Translations under genes and position numbers: made by a program
Part shown: piece after piece, positions 34,074-47,000 of the stretch
How positions within the stretch are numbered: position 1 is the first letter of the stretch
Layout of the letters: every line of letters begins with the position of its first letter
NCBI GenBank assembly: GCA_024138025.1
Contig: JAMXBD010000398.1
Span: 124,001 to 188,000 of the forward strand
Length of the DNA stretch: 64,000 nt
Origin: Combretum micranthum
Lineage: Eukaryota; Streptophyta; Magnoliopsida; Myrtales; Combretaceae
Direction of reading: 5' to 3'
The notes under the pieces: model-generated
Seen by the model: the letters and a program-made list of their open reading frames with translations, nothing else
Databases searched by the model: none
Told to the model about the DNA's origin: nothing

Positions 34074-34379
34074 ATAATTCGATGTTAACGTAATCCAATT
34101 AGATCTGTTTTACCCATCATGCATAATAACATATTCTATTTTTAAAATTTCGAATTTTATTATATCACATATAGAATCATATTCGTATTGGTTCCATCAT
34201 GCATAATAACGAATTGATATTGCAATTAACATGAATAGATATGAAAATCATAAAATTGAATTCTATGAATTTATTTGCTGTAACTTATTCGAATCTAATT
34301 CAACCGCATGTTAATCACAAAATAACACTACATCATATGTAGATAGAAAAACAGATTCCAATTTAATTAAGAACACAAG

Positions 34380-34393
34380 TGGCTCTAATACCA
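34380..34393 (-). other. Primer-binding site of the Ty1/copia element (tRNA-iMet)
   Basis: Minus strand TGGTATTAGAGCCA, one mismatch to the complement of initiator tRNA-Met 3' end, one base from the LTR. Confidence 0.9.
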
Positions 34394-34394
34394 C

Positions 34395-34878
34395 TATAAG
34401 GTTTCATACGAAATTTTAAATCTTGTTTGCAGTGGAAAAATTAAAACCCTAAAGCCTCAATCCATGTGTTGTAATTAAATCGGATACATAAATGATTCGA
34501 AATAATACCTTGCAATTTCGAATTTTTGAAAACTGATATCAATCCGGATCTACAAGGTACCATAATCTCGCAGCACCCTCTACTTCATCCACACGAACAA
34601 GCACCTCCAAAAGGAATTTCTCTACCGTCAAATGTGTCAGTAAAAGTCTTAACCCTAATGAGATGCTATCACACCTATTTATATTATGTTAGTATTTTAC
34701 ACTGACAATAATGCCCCTAATCTTATTAGGGTTGGTAGTGATAGTAAATTATTATTCATAATAATAATTTATTTATTCTTCCAGTTGGATTTTTAAAATT
34801 AAATCACTAACTGATGATTGGCCTCAAGTAGATGAGATAACAATACTTAGTAATTGGCCTAGAGAACAATCACTAACA
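34395..34878 (-). repeat. 5' LTR of Ty1/copia element (484 bp)
   Basis: Pairs with 24328-24903. Its PBS-side end reads TATAAGG where the partner has TGTAGGG, and it lacks about 90 bp after AAGGAAT. Confidence 0.95.
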
Positions 34879-34883
34879 ATTCC

Positions 34884-37800
34884 ATGCCAACATTCAAGTT
34901 TTCAGGCCCACTCGTTGCCTAGCAATTATGCCTTCTTCCTACAAATGTATAATAATAATTGTAATATGACTCCACATATGATATACATGGACAATTTAGT
35001 TATAAGATTATGGCATATTATTTAAGCGAATTATAGGTGATCATAGAAATTTCATAAACTTCAATTCTATACTAAATCATACAGATATGCATAGCACTTC
35101 CCATTTCGATATTCTTATCATCAATTCAATCAAATAGAATTCGCATGCACATTTCAATTTTATCTTGTCCTAATTATAATGCCACTATCATTACAAGCAC
35201 AATCATAAGCATGTAATTTAAAAAAAGTGAACTCACTCGGCTATGGACACTGGTCTCTAATGGTAGTGATCCAGAGACAAGAATTTCCTCCTATTCAAAA
35301 TCACCTAAACGAAAGAAATACCCAAATGAGTATTTCATATCATAACTAATTCCAACTTATTATTTAAAAATTCTTAAGTTCATAATTTTCATGGTAGATG
35401 GAAATTCCAACTTAAAACGGTCATAACTTAGTTATTTTAACTCAGAATTTCCCAAATAAGCAATCGATTTTATCTACTTGGAAAGATCTATCTATTTATG
35501 ATGTTATTCATAAGTTTTGAAAACATTTACGTCTCGGAATGCTCATATCAGATCTGATAAGTAGCTAAAACTTGCATTTCCAAAATTGTTTTGTGAAATT
35601 TGCATTATTTCTACCAAAGTATATTATATGTGCATGCAATATCTACAAGTTATTATCATGAATGATATGATATGAGCTATCTACATGTAAATCCTTAATG
35701 ATTTTTGGTTAAAAAGAATTTTTGGAAAACCTTTACTTTGCAACAATGTCAAGAACACTTGTTTGAGAAAACTAGCTTTATCTCTTTGAAAATCATCCAT
35801 AATTTTACTAGGATAAAGCCTTGATGACCTATATACCTAATACCTTCATTATCTTAATAAAATTCTTTATTTAAAAGTTGGAAAGTAGATGTTTAAATAT
35901 GGGTTTTGCCTAGTGACGAATTTTACGTAATTTTAGGAAATGAAAATATTATTTGATCCAAGTTTGGAAACCTTTCCTTTGTTTTAGGTTTGTGCTATGA
36001 TAAAATATATTTACTATTATCAAAATCAAGTCTTTATTACATCTATTCCCTAAGGCTTCTATTTTTCTATTAAAATTCTCATTTTGACATTTCGAAATAG
36101 GTATCTAAATGGGGGTCATTTTTAGATCCGAATTTTGAAACTTGTTTTGAGATCATTTCCTATGTAAAACTCACTTAATCTTTTTAAAATTAAGTTATAA
36201 TCAAACCTACTCCCTAAAGCTTCCGTTTCTTTAATAAAACTCTTGTTTTAGAGTTGGAAATTAGGTGTTTACTTGGCCTTTCATCCTAGTTACGAATTTT
36301 AAGCTTTTGTTGGGGTTAAAACAAGTTCCAACTTGTCTTTTATAACCTTTCTCTTGTTTGAAAATTTCTCTTAGTAAAACTAAGATCAACTTATAAAAAT
36401 CATTCCTTTATAATATCTATCACCTAAGCCCTTCATTTTGGAGTTGGAAAATAGGTTTTCTAAATGGTTGTTTCTCAAGATCCGAATTTTTAAAAAATCA
36501 CTTTTTGATAGAAACAAAATAGATCTTGAATTTTGGTAACATCTTCATCAAGACTATCATATTGCAAATTTTTCGTGCATGTAAGACAAATAACTGTGGC
36601 ATTTATGTACTCTAACAAGTATATCTACTATACTACTCATGTTATGGATGCAAATACAACATAAACATTACGTAAATGAGAGTAATAATAAAAATATATG
36701 CACAAAATTTCCATAAGAACAATATATAACAATATAGCAAAATACTAGTAAATTAACTTAAATACTAAGATCTACACATTGTGATGGCAAGAATATTATG
36801 CTTTAGTGTTTCCACATCCCTAGCATAAAGCTTATGGGGATTTTTAGTGGAACCATACATGTATGATCTTGCCATTACATGTTTTTATTATGGTAGGGTC
36901 AAGATCTATTACCTATTTAGTGTTTGGAGAAGAAAACTTGAAGAAAAAAAAATTTGTGCATGTGTGTGTGTGTGAGGGGAAGGGAGCTCATGGCATAAGA
37001 GGGAAGAGAGGGAGAGAAAAAGACTTTCCAAAAGTTGATTTTTGTGAGAAAATGAGAGAAAGTAAAAAAGTGAAAGGTGAAAGAGATATTATATAAGAAA
37101 AGAAATTAGGTTTTGTGTAAATAATTAATTGAAAAAAAATCAAACAAATGAGAGAGGGAGCAAGGGAGGGGCGCCGGTTCATGTAAAGACGAGAGAGAGA
37201 GATTTGAATTTGTTTTGTGTAATAAAATTCAAATTTAATAAGTAATGTGAGTAGTAAAATTGTATTGGAAAAGAAAATGTAAGGAAAATGATGTGAATGG
37301 CAAGAATATGTTGTAAGGATGTAAGAATAGAGTATGGGTGGCTGTACTTGGTGAATAGTGTGAAAGAAATCAAAAAGTTGATTAGACAATCAAATTACCG
37401 GTAGTAATGAAAATATGATAAAAGGCTATAATTGTAACTTTTATAACCCAAAAAATTATTGTAATTATATTTTTGAATTCCTTATTAAATTTAGGTTCTA
37501 ACGAGTCCTATACACTATTTTTCTATTTTCAAGTCCAGGGGATCGATTTTTAAGAACAGATCCCAATCGGGTCCGAAACAAATGAATTGCTCTGAAATCT
37601 TATCTTCTTATGTTTTTGATAATTTATTTAGGGCTATATTCTGGAGTTAACTCATTTCTATTGTCCCGAGGTTTCGTTCTCGGGATTGCTGGACTTAAGG
37701 TTTCCGAATCTATCTGGCCCTAGAGCATTCTTTTAGGGTTTCGGTTCCCGACTCCAAATTCCGAAACCAAATTCAGATGCTAAGAGAATGAAGGCTTACA
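34884..37800 (-). mobile_element. Solo LTR E, right part
   Basis: Continuation of E after the copia element and its TSD. E is 3643 bp in all. Holds AACTCACTCGGCTATGG, the inverted repeat (35402-35449), a GT repeat (36959-36973), GGCGCCGG (37170-37177), TTATATAA near 37090 (TATA on the minus strand), the ACCGGTAGTAATGAAAATA head module (37397-37416) and the end AAGGCTTACA. TSD ATTGA follows at 37801-37805. Small ORFs are chance frames. Confidence 0.93.
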
Positions 37801-37805
37801 ATTGA

Positions 37806-38022
37806 GATTTGAAAATACCCTGACATTACCATCCAAAGAGCAATAGAAAGTGTAACCTACTAATCTCTCTAGCATTTGGTTTATGAAAGGTAGTAAAAAG
37901 TAACATTTCCTAATGGCATCATTGAGCTTCCTATAGTCGATACATGCACGCCATCCTATGACAATGCACATAGGAATGAGCTCATTTTTCTCGTTGGGGA
38001 CAACTATCACACACACCACCAC
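37806..38022 (-). pseudogene. pol: Athila-type RT, N-terminal part
   Basis: Minus strand: VVVPNEKNELIPMCIVIGWR, CIDYRKLNDAIRKCYFLLPF and INQMLERLVGYTFYCSLDGN. The catalytic Asp of SLDG is present. Runs into the E TSD; the chain continues at 23596. On its upstream side it is cut at 38022 by LTR B1. Confidence 0.92.
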
Positions 38023-41000
38023 TGTCACGCCCTGAAGGGTATCCTAAATGTGGCAGTCCGCTGTACACAATATTAAAGCCTAGGAATGACCGCCTCAATC
38101 ATGCGAAGGCTTTCATACTATGTACAAGGCGTCTAACACATAGAGGAGACATATTGGAGAGATACATTTTATATTGATACACTTGAGTAACAATGTATAG
38201 GAAATACAATTTACTATACTTCAGATACAAATCACTATACTTCATAATACAAATCATTAAACCTCAATTACATTTATCCACAGACTTCCCTACATAAACT
38301 ATTACAAGGTAATCATAAAATCTAGACAATAACTTCAAGCATTCATATATCCTACCGGAATCCCGAAGTCATTCTCGGCTTCAACCATCTCGGTCCCCAC
38401 TTAGCACTCTTGAAATAACCTATTCATTCAAACATCTATTGGAGTATAAGCTACACTAGCTTAGTAAGAATTCCCTTAATTTCGTACCATGATAAGCAAG
38501 TTATAATCAACCATATGCTATGCATGAATAAACACATGAGCAAACAATTATGTGTGGGTATCCGAACCCACACACAGAATGGATTTACGCCCTTCATATC
38601 TTGGGTTAGGGATGGTATTGAAGTCTACACGACTGCTGCTAGTCCCCAAGCCCTCGGCTCATAGCACTCGCCTCGGCTAGGCTCACACATGGAATGCATC
38701 CCCGATGCGCCTTAGTTCCCATGAATGAGCTCTGATACCGGCCTCGTTATCCCAACGAGTCATCGGACCATATCGATCGACCTGCGTAGGAGTAGCATGC
38801 TACCAAATGCAATATGTCCGATGTAATGCATGACCAATTTAAATTTTTGCTTAGGTCAAAATATTCATACATTCTTTAGAGTGACCAACCAATATCATAC
38901 ACATAACAGAAATACTATGAACAGTGCAGTTATCCAATTAAATCGTGGTTTCGATATGCTTTAGTATTCTTTGGCATACATTCATCACAGTCTCATCATA
39001 TATCCCATCCCCATTCATATCGATTTTTATCTTGTTCCTATACTTCCAATGCGACTAGCTACAAGCACAAGCAAGATAATAAAATAAGAAGAAGAATCAC
39101 TCGGCCATTGGATCACCGGTCTCTTAGCAATAGTAGTTCGGCGATAGGGAATCGTCGATTTCGTGATCACCTAAAAAGGAAGAAATACTCTAATAAGTAT
39201 TTCATCACTTAACTAATCCAAACTATCTTATACAAACTATCAAATTCGCAATTCTCGTCCTAAGCAGAAATTCCAACTTCAAACGGCCATAACTTAGTCA
39301 TTTTAGTTTGGAATTTCGCAAATTATATATCGATATCTATCTCCTTCGAAAGATCTATCTATTTCTAAAATTATTTTCAAGTTTTGAAGGCTTTGAAGCT
39401 TCGAAAAGGTCGGATCATATTAGGGCAGCAACAATTTCAATTTCTGAAAAATTAGTTTTGTAAATGTTTGTAATGTACCTACTATATAGATTAGCTATAC
39501 ATGCAATATGAATGATTCCCTAACATGAATGACATGCATGATCATGATGATTTTTGCTAAAAGAAAATTCTATAACTTTTTATTTTGCAAACCATAATAA
39601 CAACTACTCATGAAAAATCTAGTTTTCTAACTTTGATCATTTCCATTTGTTTTGGATTTATTTCTTAAGAAAATATAACTATTTTTGTTAAAATTGAGTC
39701 TTCATTATATCTATTACTTATGACCTTCATTTCTACATAAAAATTTCCATTTTGCACTTTGTAAACATGTTTTCAAGTAGGGTTGATTCCAAAATCCGAA
39801 TTTTGTAAAAATTAGTTTTTTAGTGATTTCTTTAAGTAAAAATCATTTGATATTTAGGAAATTAGGGCTCAATCATACATAACCACTAAGGACTTCATTT
39901 TTACACAAAAATTAGCATTTTAACTTTGCAAATATGTTTTCCAACATGATTTACTCAAAAATCCGATTTTTTTAGAAATCCACTTTTTAAATGATTCCTT
40001 TGGGAAAAACTTGTTCAATGCATTAAAATTTAAGACTTTATGGTACCTATTACTTAAAGACTCCATTCATTACATAAAACTTTCATTTTGAGCTTGGATA
40101 ATAGGTGTTCTCATGGCCTTCATCCAAAATTACGAATTTCATAAATTGACTACTAACTCAAAATTTCCCATCTTGATTCTATTTCTTGTTTTATACATTA
40201 ATCTCATCAAAACTCATTCCAACTTGTAAAAATCACTACTTAATGATACCTATTACCTATACCCTTCATTTTTCACATAAAACATGAGTTTTTGAGTTGA
40301 TAAATGGGTTTTAAAAATTGGTCTTAGTTGAGATCCGAATTTACAAAATTTATTTTTGGTCATATCTTTTGATAAAATCTTTCTAAGCTTATGAAAATCC
40401 ATTCCTTACATATCATATCTTAGGAGCCCTTCATATCTTGAATAAAAACTTCATTTTTGACTTGGAAAACATGTTTTTAAAATGTGTCTTGACCAAAATC
40501 CGAAAATGAGATTTTATTTTGAAAATAACTTTTGAAAATCACTTTTGATTCTTGTAAAAAGAAGTCTTGATGATATACATATATTAAGCCTTCATTATCT
40601 TAAGTAAAAATTACATTTTCACACTTGGAAAGTGGTTTTTAAATAGGGTTCTTGCCAAAATACGAATTTCATAATTTTTGTTTGAGTTCAAAACCAAGAT
40701 CTACACATAATATGAACATAAATCTAAAAGAAACCCATGGTAGTAAACTATAAACTCATAGATCTAAACTTTACTCATCAAAATCATTCATTTATGTTGT
40801 CTATACCCTAAGCCCTTCATTGCAAATGAAAAATATACATTTTGAAGTTGAAAAACAACTTTTCTAAATATGGTTCCATTTTCATCCGAATTTCCAAAAA
40901 TGATTTTTGTTGAAAATAAAATAGACCTTGAGTTTTCTAAAACATTCCTACTATCATCATGCTATTAAAAGTTGTTCATGAACATGAAACATAAGTCTAA

Positions 41001-43079
41001 TGCATGTATGAACCCAAAACAACTAGATCTAGTCTTCTAAACTAGTTATAAATGCATGAACACATGTGAATAAGAAATGTATGCATAAATCATGAGCAAT
41101 AACAAAAACAATAACTCAAATAGCAAGATCTATGGCATAAACAAAAAGCAAAGCTACAAAAAGTTAGATCTAGAAAATATAACAACTTTAAACAAGAAAA
41201 TAATTATGATACAAGATAATAATAATAATAATGGAGAAGAGGAGTGTTTCATTCTTGGCATCATCATCCTAAGCTTTTAAGCTTATGGAAGGTCATTTGA
41301 TGCATGAAACTTTCATTATACTTTACCTATATCACCTATGGAAGCTTTGAGAGGAAGATTTACTTAAAAATCTTCAAGAAATATGTGTGGAGGCTCAAGA
41401 ATAGAATGGGAGAAGCTTGGTTCTTCTAAGAACAAGAGCAAAAATGGAGAAGAAAAGAGAGGAAAAAGAGAGAGAAAAAGCTAAGGAATGAAAAGGAAAG
41501 AAGGAGTAAATGAAGGAGAGAGAGAAAATGAGTGTATTAAGTGTGTTTTAATTAATTGAAGAGAGAAAAAAAATAAAACATGGCAGAAAATGGGGGGGGG
41601 GGGGGGGGGGGGGCTGGTATGAATTTGAGGAGAGAGGGAGAGAGGAAATTTGTTTGAATTTGACTTGAAATTAATTATATAATTAATGTGTAATGTAACT
41701 TTTTGAAGAAGGATTGAATTATATTTATTTTTAGTCAAAATAGGAGTAAAGAAAGGACAATGGCAGCCATAAAGGAGTCAAAATCTGCCATGAATAGATA
41801 TAATGAAGTGTAAAAAAATTGAAGTAAAAAGGAAGTGATATGTGTAAGGTGTACTTGAAAGTATGGGTTGTAAAAGTACTTTCTTAATAAAATAAAATAA
41901 AATTAGAAAATTTATTCCAAACATTTGTAGCAGATTTTTCATAATTAACATTAAGTAATTATTTGAATTATTTTAGTATTTTAACAAATATGTTACCGGT
42001 ATGATCAAAATACGCGAATATGGGTTATAAATGATATTTGTATAACCCGAAAAATTCTAAAAAATTATTTTTTAAAAATAAAAATATTTTTTAAATATTT
42101 TTTAATTATTAAATTAATTTATTTTATTTTTAGTATCGGGTCATAAACAGAATTTGATCCGTAAAAGCCCCCGAACTAACTAAATTTTATAGAAAAATAA
42201 AATTTTTTATAATATATAAAAATTTATCTAAAATATTAAAAAAATATAAGAATAATAAAATTGTGTAATGAAATAAAATTGAATAGTGCAAAAGACTAAT
42301 CAATTACCGGTAGTAATGAAAATACGATAAAAAGGTTATAACTGTAACTTTTATAACCCGAAAAATTATATAACTGATATATTTGGAAATCTTATGAAAT
42401 TACGAGTCTAATGGTACTAATGGTATATTTTTGATATCTCGAGCCCCGGGACATGCTTTTCGAAGTCTGTATCCAAACAGGTTCGAAATAGGCAAAAAAT
42501 TTACCAATCTAATATTTTTAAGCAAACTTATATTACTACGAGCTATTCTATACATTTAAACTACATCTCGACCTCTAGGGTTAGGGGCGCTAGATTGTCG
42601 GACTTAAACTATTGTATTCCACTTAGGGTTTTCGGGTGATTTTCCGGTTTAGATCTTTGCCAATTTGGAAACTGATATTTTATGTTTATACAACATATTT
42701 GATTTGAGAAATTTATGTTAAATTTGATTTCTATAAGTATTTAATATCTCTTGATGTTTTCGGAATCCTTTGAATTGAGTTTCATTTCCGAAAGTTAATC
42801 GTTATTTACTTTTTCATAATTTGTTTTTGGGTTCTATATTACCCGATTTTATAAGTCGGAGTTAAATATGGAATTTTTCGTACATCATGGTTTTGAATTT
42901 GAAGACTGTTGAGTTCTTATTTTATTTTTAAGGATTTCCATTTTCTCAAGATTAAGAAATTTCTAGATTCGTTCATAATTTAGGACTTGTCGAAATTCGG
43001 TTTTAATTTGGAGTGATTTTTATGGTATATTTTCGAAGTTCATCTTGGAATTATTTACTGTAATTTTTCGGGGCTTACA
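38023..43079 (-). mobile_element. Solo LTR B1 (5057 bp) in Athila pol
   Basis: Ends TGTCACGCCCTGAAGGG and TTTTTCGGGGCTTACA; perfect TSD ACCAC at 38018-38022 and 43080-43084. Contains TATAAGCTACACTAGCTTAG (38444-38463), a GC-rich non-repeated block at 38620-38830 where other LTRs have a minisatellite, the inverted repeat (39268-39316), a 22-nt G run (41592-41613) and two copies of the head module (41994-42055 and 42304-42370). The outer 830 bp (42250-43079) recurs in B2 and F. The GGGG/CCCC hairpin of other LTRs is absent. No PBS or coding region adjoins it. Confidence 0.95.
41592..41613. repeat. Poly-G run (22 nt) in LTR B1
   Basis: Located at the position where other LTRs carry a G- or GT-rich tract near the promoter (sense strand is C-rich). 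Confidence 0.9.
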
Positions 43080-43095
43080 ACCACTACCAACCCCA

Positions 43096-43097
<2 letters not shown>

Positions 43098-43156
<59 letters not shown>
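43098..43156. repeat. Poly-C run (59 nt) next to the B1 insertion site
   Basis: Uninterrupted C from 43098 to 43156, starting 13 bp beyond the B1 TSD, in the Athila pol frame (poly-G in the sense strand). No other Athila part has this. Length may be affected by sequencing. Confidence 0.9.
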
Positions 43157-43157
<1 letters not shown>

Positions 43158-43159
43158 CC

Positions 43160-43620
43160 CCTCTTTTCTCCATCGACTTAAAATCGTCTTCCATAAGAAT
43201 TTTGTGAATGCGGTATTATGAACTTGAACCTTTAATATTAACAATTTTCCAAGCTATTGCCCTCTTGTGTTCTCTCATAACTTTCAGTGACTTTTCCTTT
43301 TGTTCATCACTAGGTTTTGAGGAGATTATGATAGGTAACTTAGAATTCTCTCCAAGGAATGCATATTCTAAGTAATCAAGCAATTCCTTCAGCTTTAGTT
43401 CAAGAGGCCCTTCAGCTGAAGGCCTTAATCTCTTGATGCCATCTCTATTCATCTCCATCTTCAACTGATCTTTCACAACTTCTCCATTTACTTCAAGATG
43501 TGCCACCAATTCTTTCTCACAAAATGAGTCTGAGTGCCCTACACTACCCTTACTTAAGTATAGTTCCAGAGTATCCTCACAAGTCATATTTCATATCACC
43601 TTAAGAATTTTAGAATCTTA
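43160..43620 (-). pseudogene. pol: Athila pol linker between protease and RT
   Basis: Minus strand: KLKELLDYLEYAFLGENSKL, PIIISSKPSDEQKEKSLKVM and REHKRAIAWKIVNIKGSS, the typical lead into Athila RT. Upstream: TCEDTLELYLSKG and ELVAHLEVNGEVVKD. Mostly open; the poly-C run lies just after its end. Confidence 0.88.
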
Positions 43621-44087
43621 TGATTCCACAGCAAAACAATCATCATCATTATTCATCCATTGTTTAACATTTTCTAATAGCTTTATAACCATCTCATCAT
43701 CCCTTACTTATAGTGTTAACTTCCCATTTTTTATATCTATGATAGTTCCTACGATTGTGAAAAATGGTCTCCCCAATATAAGAGGAACTTCTATATCCTC
43801 TTCCATGTTCGAGATGATGAAATTAGCAAGGAATATAAAATCGTTCACCTTTACCAGCACATCCTCAATAGCAAGGATATCTAGTGGATTTATCAACCAA
43901 TTGCAAACACATCCTAATGGGTTTTGGTTCTTGCAAATCTAATCTCTTAAACAAGCTATAGGGCATTAAATTTATGCTTACCCCTAAATCTACTAAAGCT
44001 CTTTCAACAAGTTCTTTATCAGACAGGTAGAATGAAACAACCTGGATCTTTTCGTTTTCTTGAAAGTTGATTAAGGAGGACAATTGA
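43621..44087 (-). pseudogene. pol: Athila aspartic protease
   Basis: Minus strand: SSLINFQENEKIQVVSFYLS, ERALVDLGVSINLMPYSLFK (active-site DLG, the Athila form), RLDLQEPKPIRMCLQLVDKS, then after a shift IEDVLVKVNDFIFLANFIIS and EEDIEVPLILGRPFFTIVGT. The frame shift is near 43890. It ends upstream at the B2 insertion (TSD GCATT, 44088-44092). Cleaves the polyprotein in an intact element. Confidence 0.92.
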
Positions 44088-44092
44088 GCATT

Positions 44093-47000
44093 TGTCACGC
44101 CCCGAAGGGTACCCTAAACGTGGCAGTCCGCCGTACACAATATTAAAGCCTAAGAATGACCACCTCAGTCACGCGAAGGCTTCCATACTATGTACAAGGC
44201 GTCTAACACATAGAGGAGACAAATCGGAATGATACATTTTATGTTGATACAATTGAGTAACAATGTAAAGGAAATACAATCCACTATACTCCAAATACAA
44301 AACACTATACTGCAAAATACAGTTCATCAAACTTCAATTACATTCATCCCAAGACTTCATTACATAAAACTACTACAAGGCAATCCGTAAAGCTTAGCCA
44401 AAAACTTCAAGCATTCTTATATCTTATCGGAATCCCGAAGTCATTCTCGGCTTCAACCATCTCGGACCCCACTTAGAATACTTGGAATAACCTGCTCATT
44501 TAAACAACTATTGGGGTATAAGCTACACTAGCTTAGTGAGAATTTCCTTAATTCCGTACCATAACAAGCAAGTATTAATCAAACATATGCTATGCATGAA
44601 CAAACACGTGAGCAAGCAATTATGCATGGGTATCCGGAACCCATACACAGAATGGATTTACGCCATCCGTATCTTGGGTTAGGGATGCTATTGAAGTCTA
44701 CACGACCGCTGCTAGTCCCCAAGCCCTCGGCTCTTAGCACTCGCCTCGGCTAGGCTCACACATGGAATGCATCCCCGATGTGCCTTAGTTTCCTATGAAT
44801 GAGCTTTGATCCCGGGTCTCATTATCTAAACGAGTCCTCGGACCATACCGATCGACCTGCGTAGAAGTAGCACGCTACCAAATGCAATATGTCCAATGCG
44901 ATGCATGATCAATTTAATTTTTGCTTAGGTCAAAATATTTATACATTCTTTAGAGTGACCAGCCAATATCATACACATAACAGAAATAATATGAACAGTG
45001 CAGTTATCCAATCAAATCGTGGTTTTGATATGCTTTAGTATTCTTTGGCATACATTCATCACAGTCTCATCATATCTCCCATCCCTATTCATATCGATTT
45101 TTATCTTGTTCCTAAAATTCTAATGCAACTAACTACAAGCACAATCAAGGTAACAAAACAAGGAGAAAACTCACTCGGCCATTGGATCACCGGTCTTCTA
45201 GTAATAATAATCCGGTGGTAGGGAATCGTCGAACTCGGGATTACCTAAAAAGGAAGAAATACTCTAATAAGTATTTCAACTCAAACTAATCCAACGACTT
45301 CATACGAACTTATCAAATTCGTAATTCGCGTCCTAAGCGGGAATTCCAACTTAAAACGGCCATAACTTGGTCATTTTAACTCAGAATCTCGCAAATTTTA
45401 TATCGATTTCTATCTACTTCGGAAGAGCTTTCTAAATATGAAGTTTAAATCAAGTTTTGAAAATATCTAAGCCTCGGAAATGAGGGATCAGATCTGTACA
45501 GCAGGTATATTGATTCCAAAAATGCGGTTTTCATGAATGCACTTGAGATTCCTAAGTACAAAATGAAACTAAATGCCATGGTAATGATTTTCCCTATCAT
45601 GAATGTCATGATATGAACTCTTAAGTGTCTAAGGTCTTATAAATTTTTAGACTTAAAGAATTTTAAATAAACTTTGTCTTAAGACATTATATTTTGCTAT
45701 TGTCTAAAAATCAACTTTGCTACATTTGGTCACACCTACCATTTCTAAGGATTTTTCTTAAGAAAACTCCACTTTGTTTAAGGAAACTTTGATCCTTATA
45801 TTAGTTATATCCTAAGATCTTTATTTCTTTAATAAAATCTTCATTTATAAACTTTTAAGTGGGTCTTTTACTAGGGTGATTCCAAAAATCCGAATTTAGA
45901 AAATTTCATTTCCAAGTTGATTCCTTCAAGAAAAATGTATTTTATACTTAAAACTTTAAGTATTTATTTTACCTAAACCCTAAGGACTTCATTTATTTAA
46001 GAAAATACCATTTTTGAAGTTGGATAACTAGTGTTTTCTAACCATCTATCCATTATTACGAATTTAGCATTCAAGACTTTTCAACTCAAAACTTCTATTA
46101 GACTTCATCTCTTGTTTTAAATATTTTCTTTAGTAAAAACTCATTTAAACTCATGAAAAACATCATCAAACATTATCTATTACCTATAGGCTTCATTTTT
46201 CTTGTAAAACACATGTTTAGAAGTTGATAAAAGGGTTTTTATACTAGGTTTCTCAAGTCATCCGAATTTACACTAACTCATTTCTTGAAAAGTGTTTTCC
46301 TTTATGACTTTATTAACTCATCTATCCATAGATCTATATACTAGAAAGGTTATTTACTAAGGACAAAAGCATTGAAGACCATTAACGCACATAAACTCAA
46401 AATAATGATGAGATCTTAAATGCCTACATGAATATGAGTAGTAAAATGGTAGATCTACTATATCAAATGCTTAAATAGGTTTTGAAAACATAAAAACTAC
46501 ATTTTTATAAAAGATCTTTTGTTCAAAACACTTTTTGATGAAAAAATCATAAAGCTTATGGCATGAAAACTCCTTGAAATACAAGATCTACTAGTGATGG
46601 TTTGGTATTCTTGTTTTTGATATTTCCTTGTCCCTACCAAGAGATCATGGGGACATTTGGTTGGAATATCCAAGAATAACCTAGCCATTACAAAGATCTA
46701 TGAGTAGAAGGAGTAAAAGCTCATTTACTTAAGGTAAAATAGGAGATAAAAGAGAAGGAAACAAGTTGTGTGTGTGTGTGGGGGGGGGCTCTAAAGCTCA
46801 CGGCATGGGGAAGGAAAAAGAGAGGATTGGGAGCTTTTTACCTCTTGGAAGTTTGGAAAAAGGAAAGAATGAAGAGAGAGAGAGAGAAAAAGTAGTTTAT
46901 ATAGCATATGAAATTAGGTTAAATGGGGTTAAAATAATTTTTAAAAAAATTGTAAAATGGAGCTTGTGGTGGGGGGAGGGGGGGGTTCACCACGCTGGCA

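Larger units (their letters stand above)
32449..34379 (-). other. Long 5' leader of the Ty1/copia element
   Basis: 1.9 kb between PBS and gag start with no ORF of note. Contains a (TA)n microsatellite at 32482-32503, two GC-rich hairpins at 33547-33593 and an (AC)n microsatellite at 34051-34073. Unusually long for a copia leader; it may hold packaging or dimerisation signals. Confidence 0.7.
24328..34878 (-). mobile_element. Ty1/copia retrotransposon (about 7.0 kb plus nested D2)
   Basis: LTRs at 24328-24903 and 34395-34878, perfect TSD ATTCC at 24323-24327 and 34879-34883, tRNA-iMet PBS inside the right LTR and PPT inside the left LTR, so the element reads on the minus strand. Order gag, (protease), integrase, RT is the Ty1/copia order. 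Solo LTR D2 lies in its 3' region. Numerous stops, shifts and loss of the RNase H region mean it cannot move by itself. I do not assign a copia lineage. Confidence 0.95.

Noticed and set aside
32449..34379. Captured host gene in the copia leader
   Set aside because: No ORF longer than about 70 codons and no recognisable protein motif; only microsatellites and hairpins.
36988..37389. Hydrophobic 133-aa minus-strand ORF resembling a membrane protein
   Set aside because: It lies in the promoter part of LTR E; T-rich DNA gives F/L/I-rich chance frames. Similar ones occur in other LTRs (17018-17329, 25997-26185, 53381-53617).
23602..37800. E and neighbouring LTRs as an LTR pair of one element around the copia genes
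   Set aside because: The copia element has its own LTR pair and TSD, and E is interrupted LTR sequence whose halves join exactly.
43020..43244. Glycine-rich ORF on the minus strand
   Set aside because: Its glycine tract is the 59-nt C homopolymer, and the ORF crosses the end of LTR B1 and its TSD.
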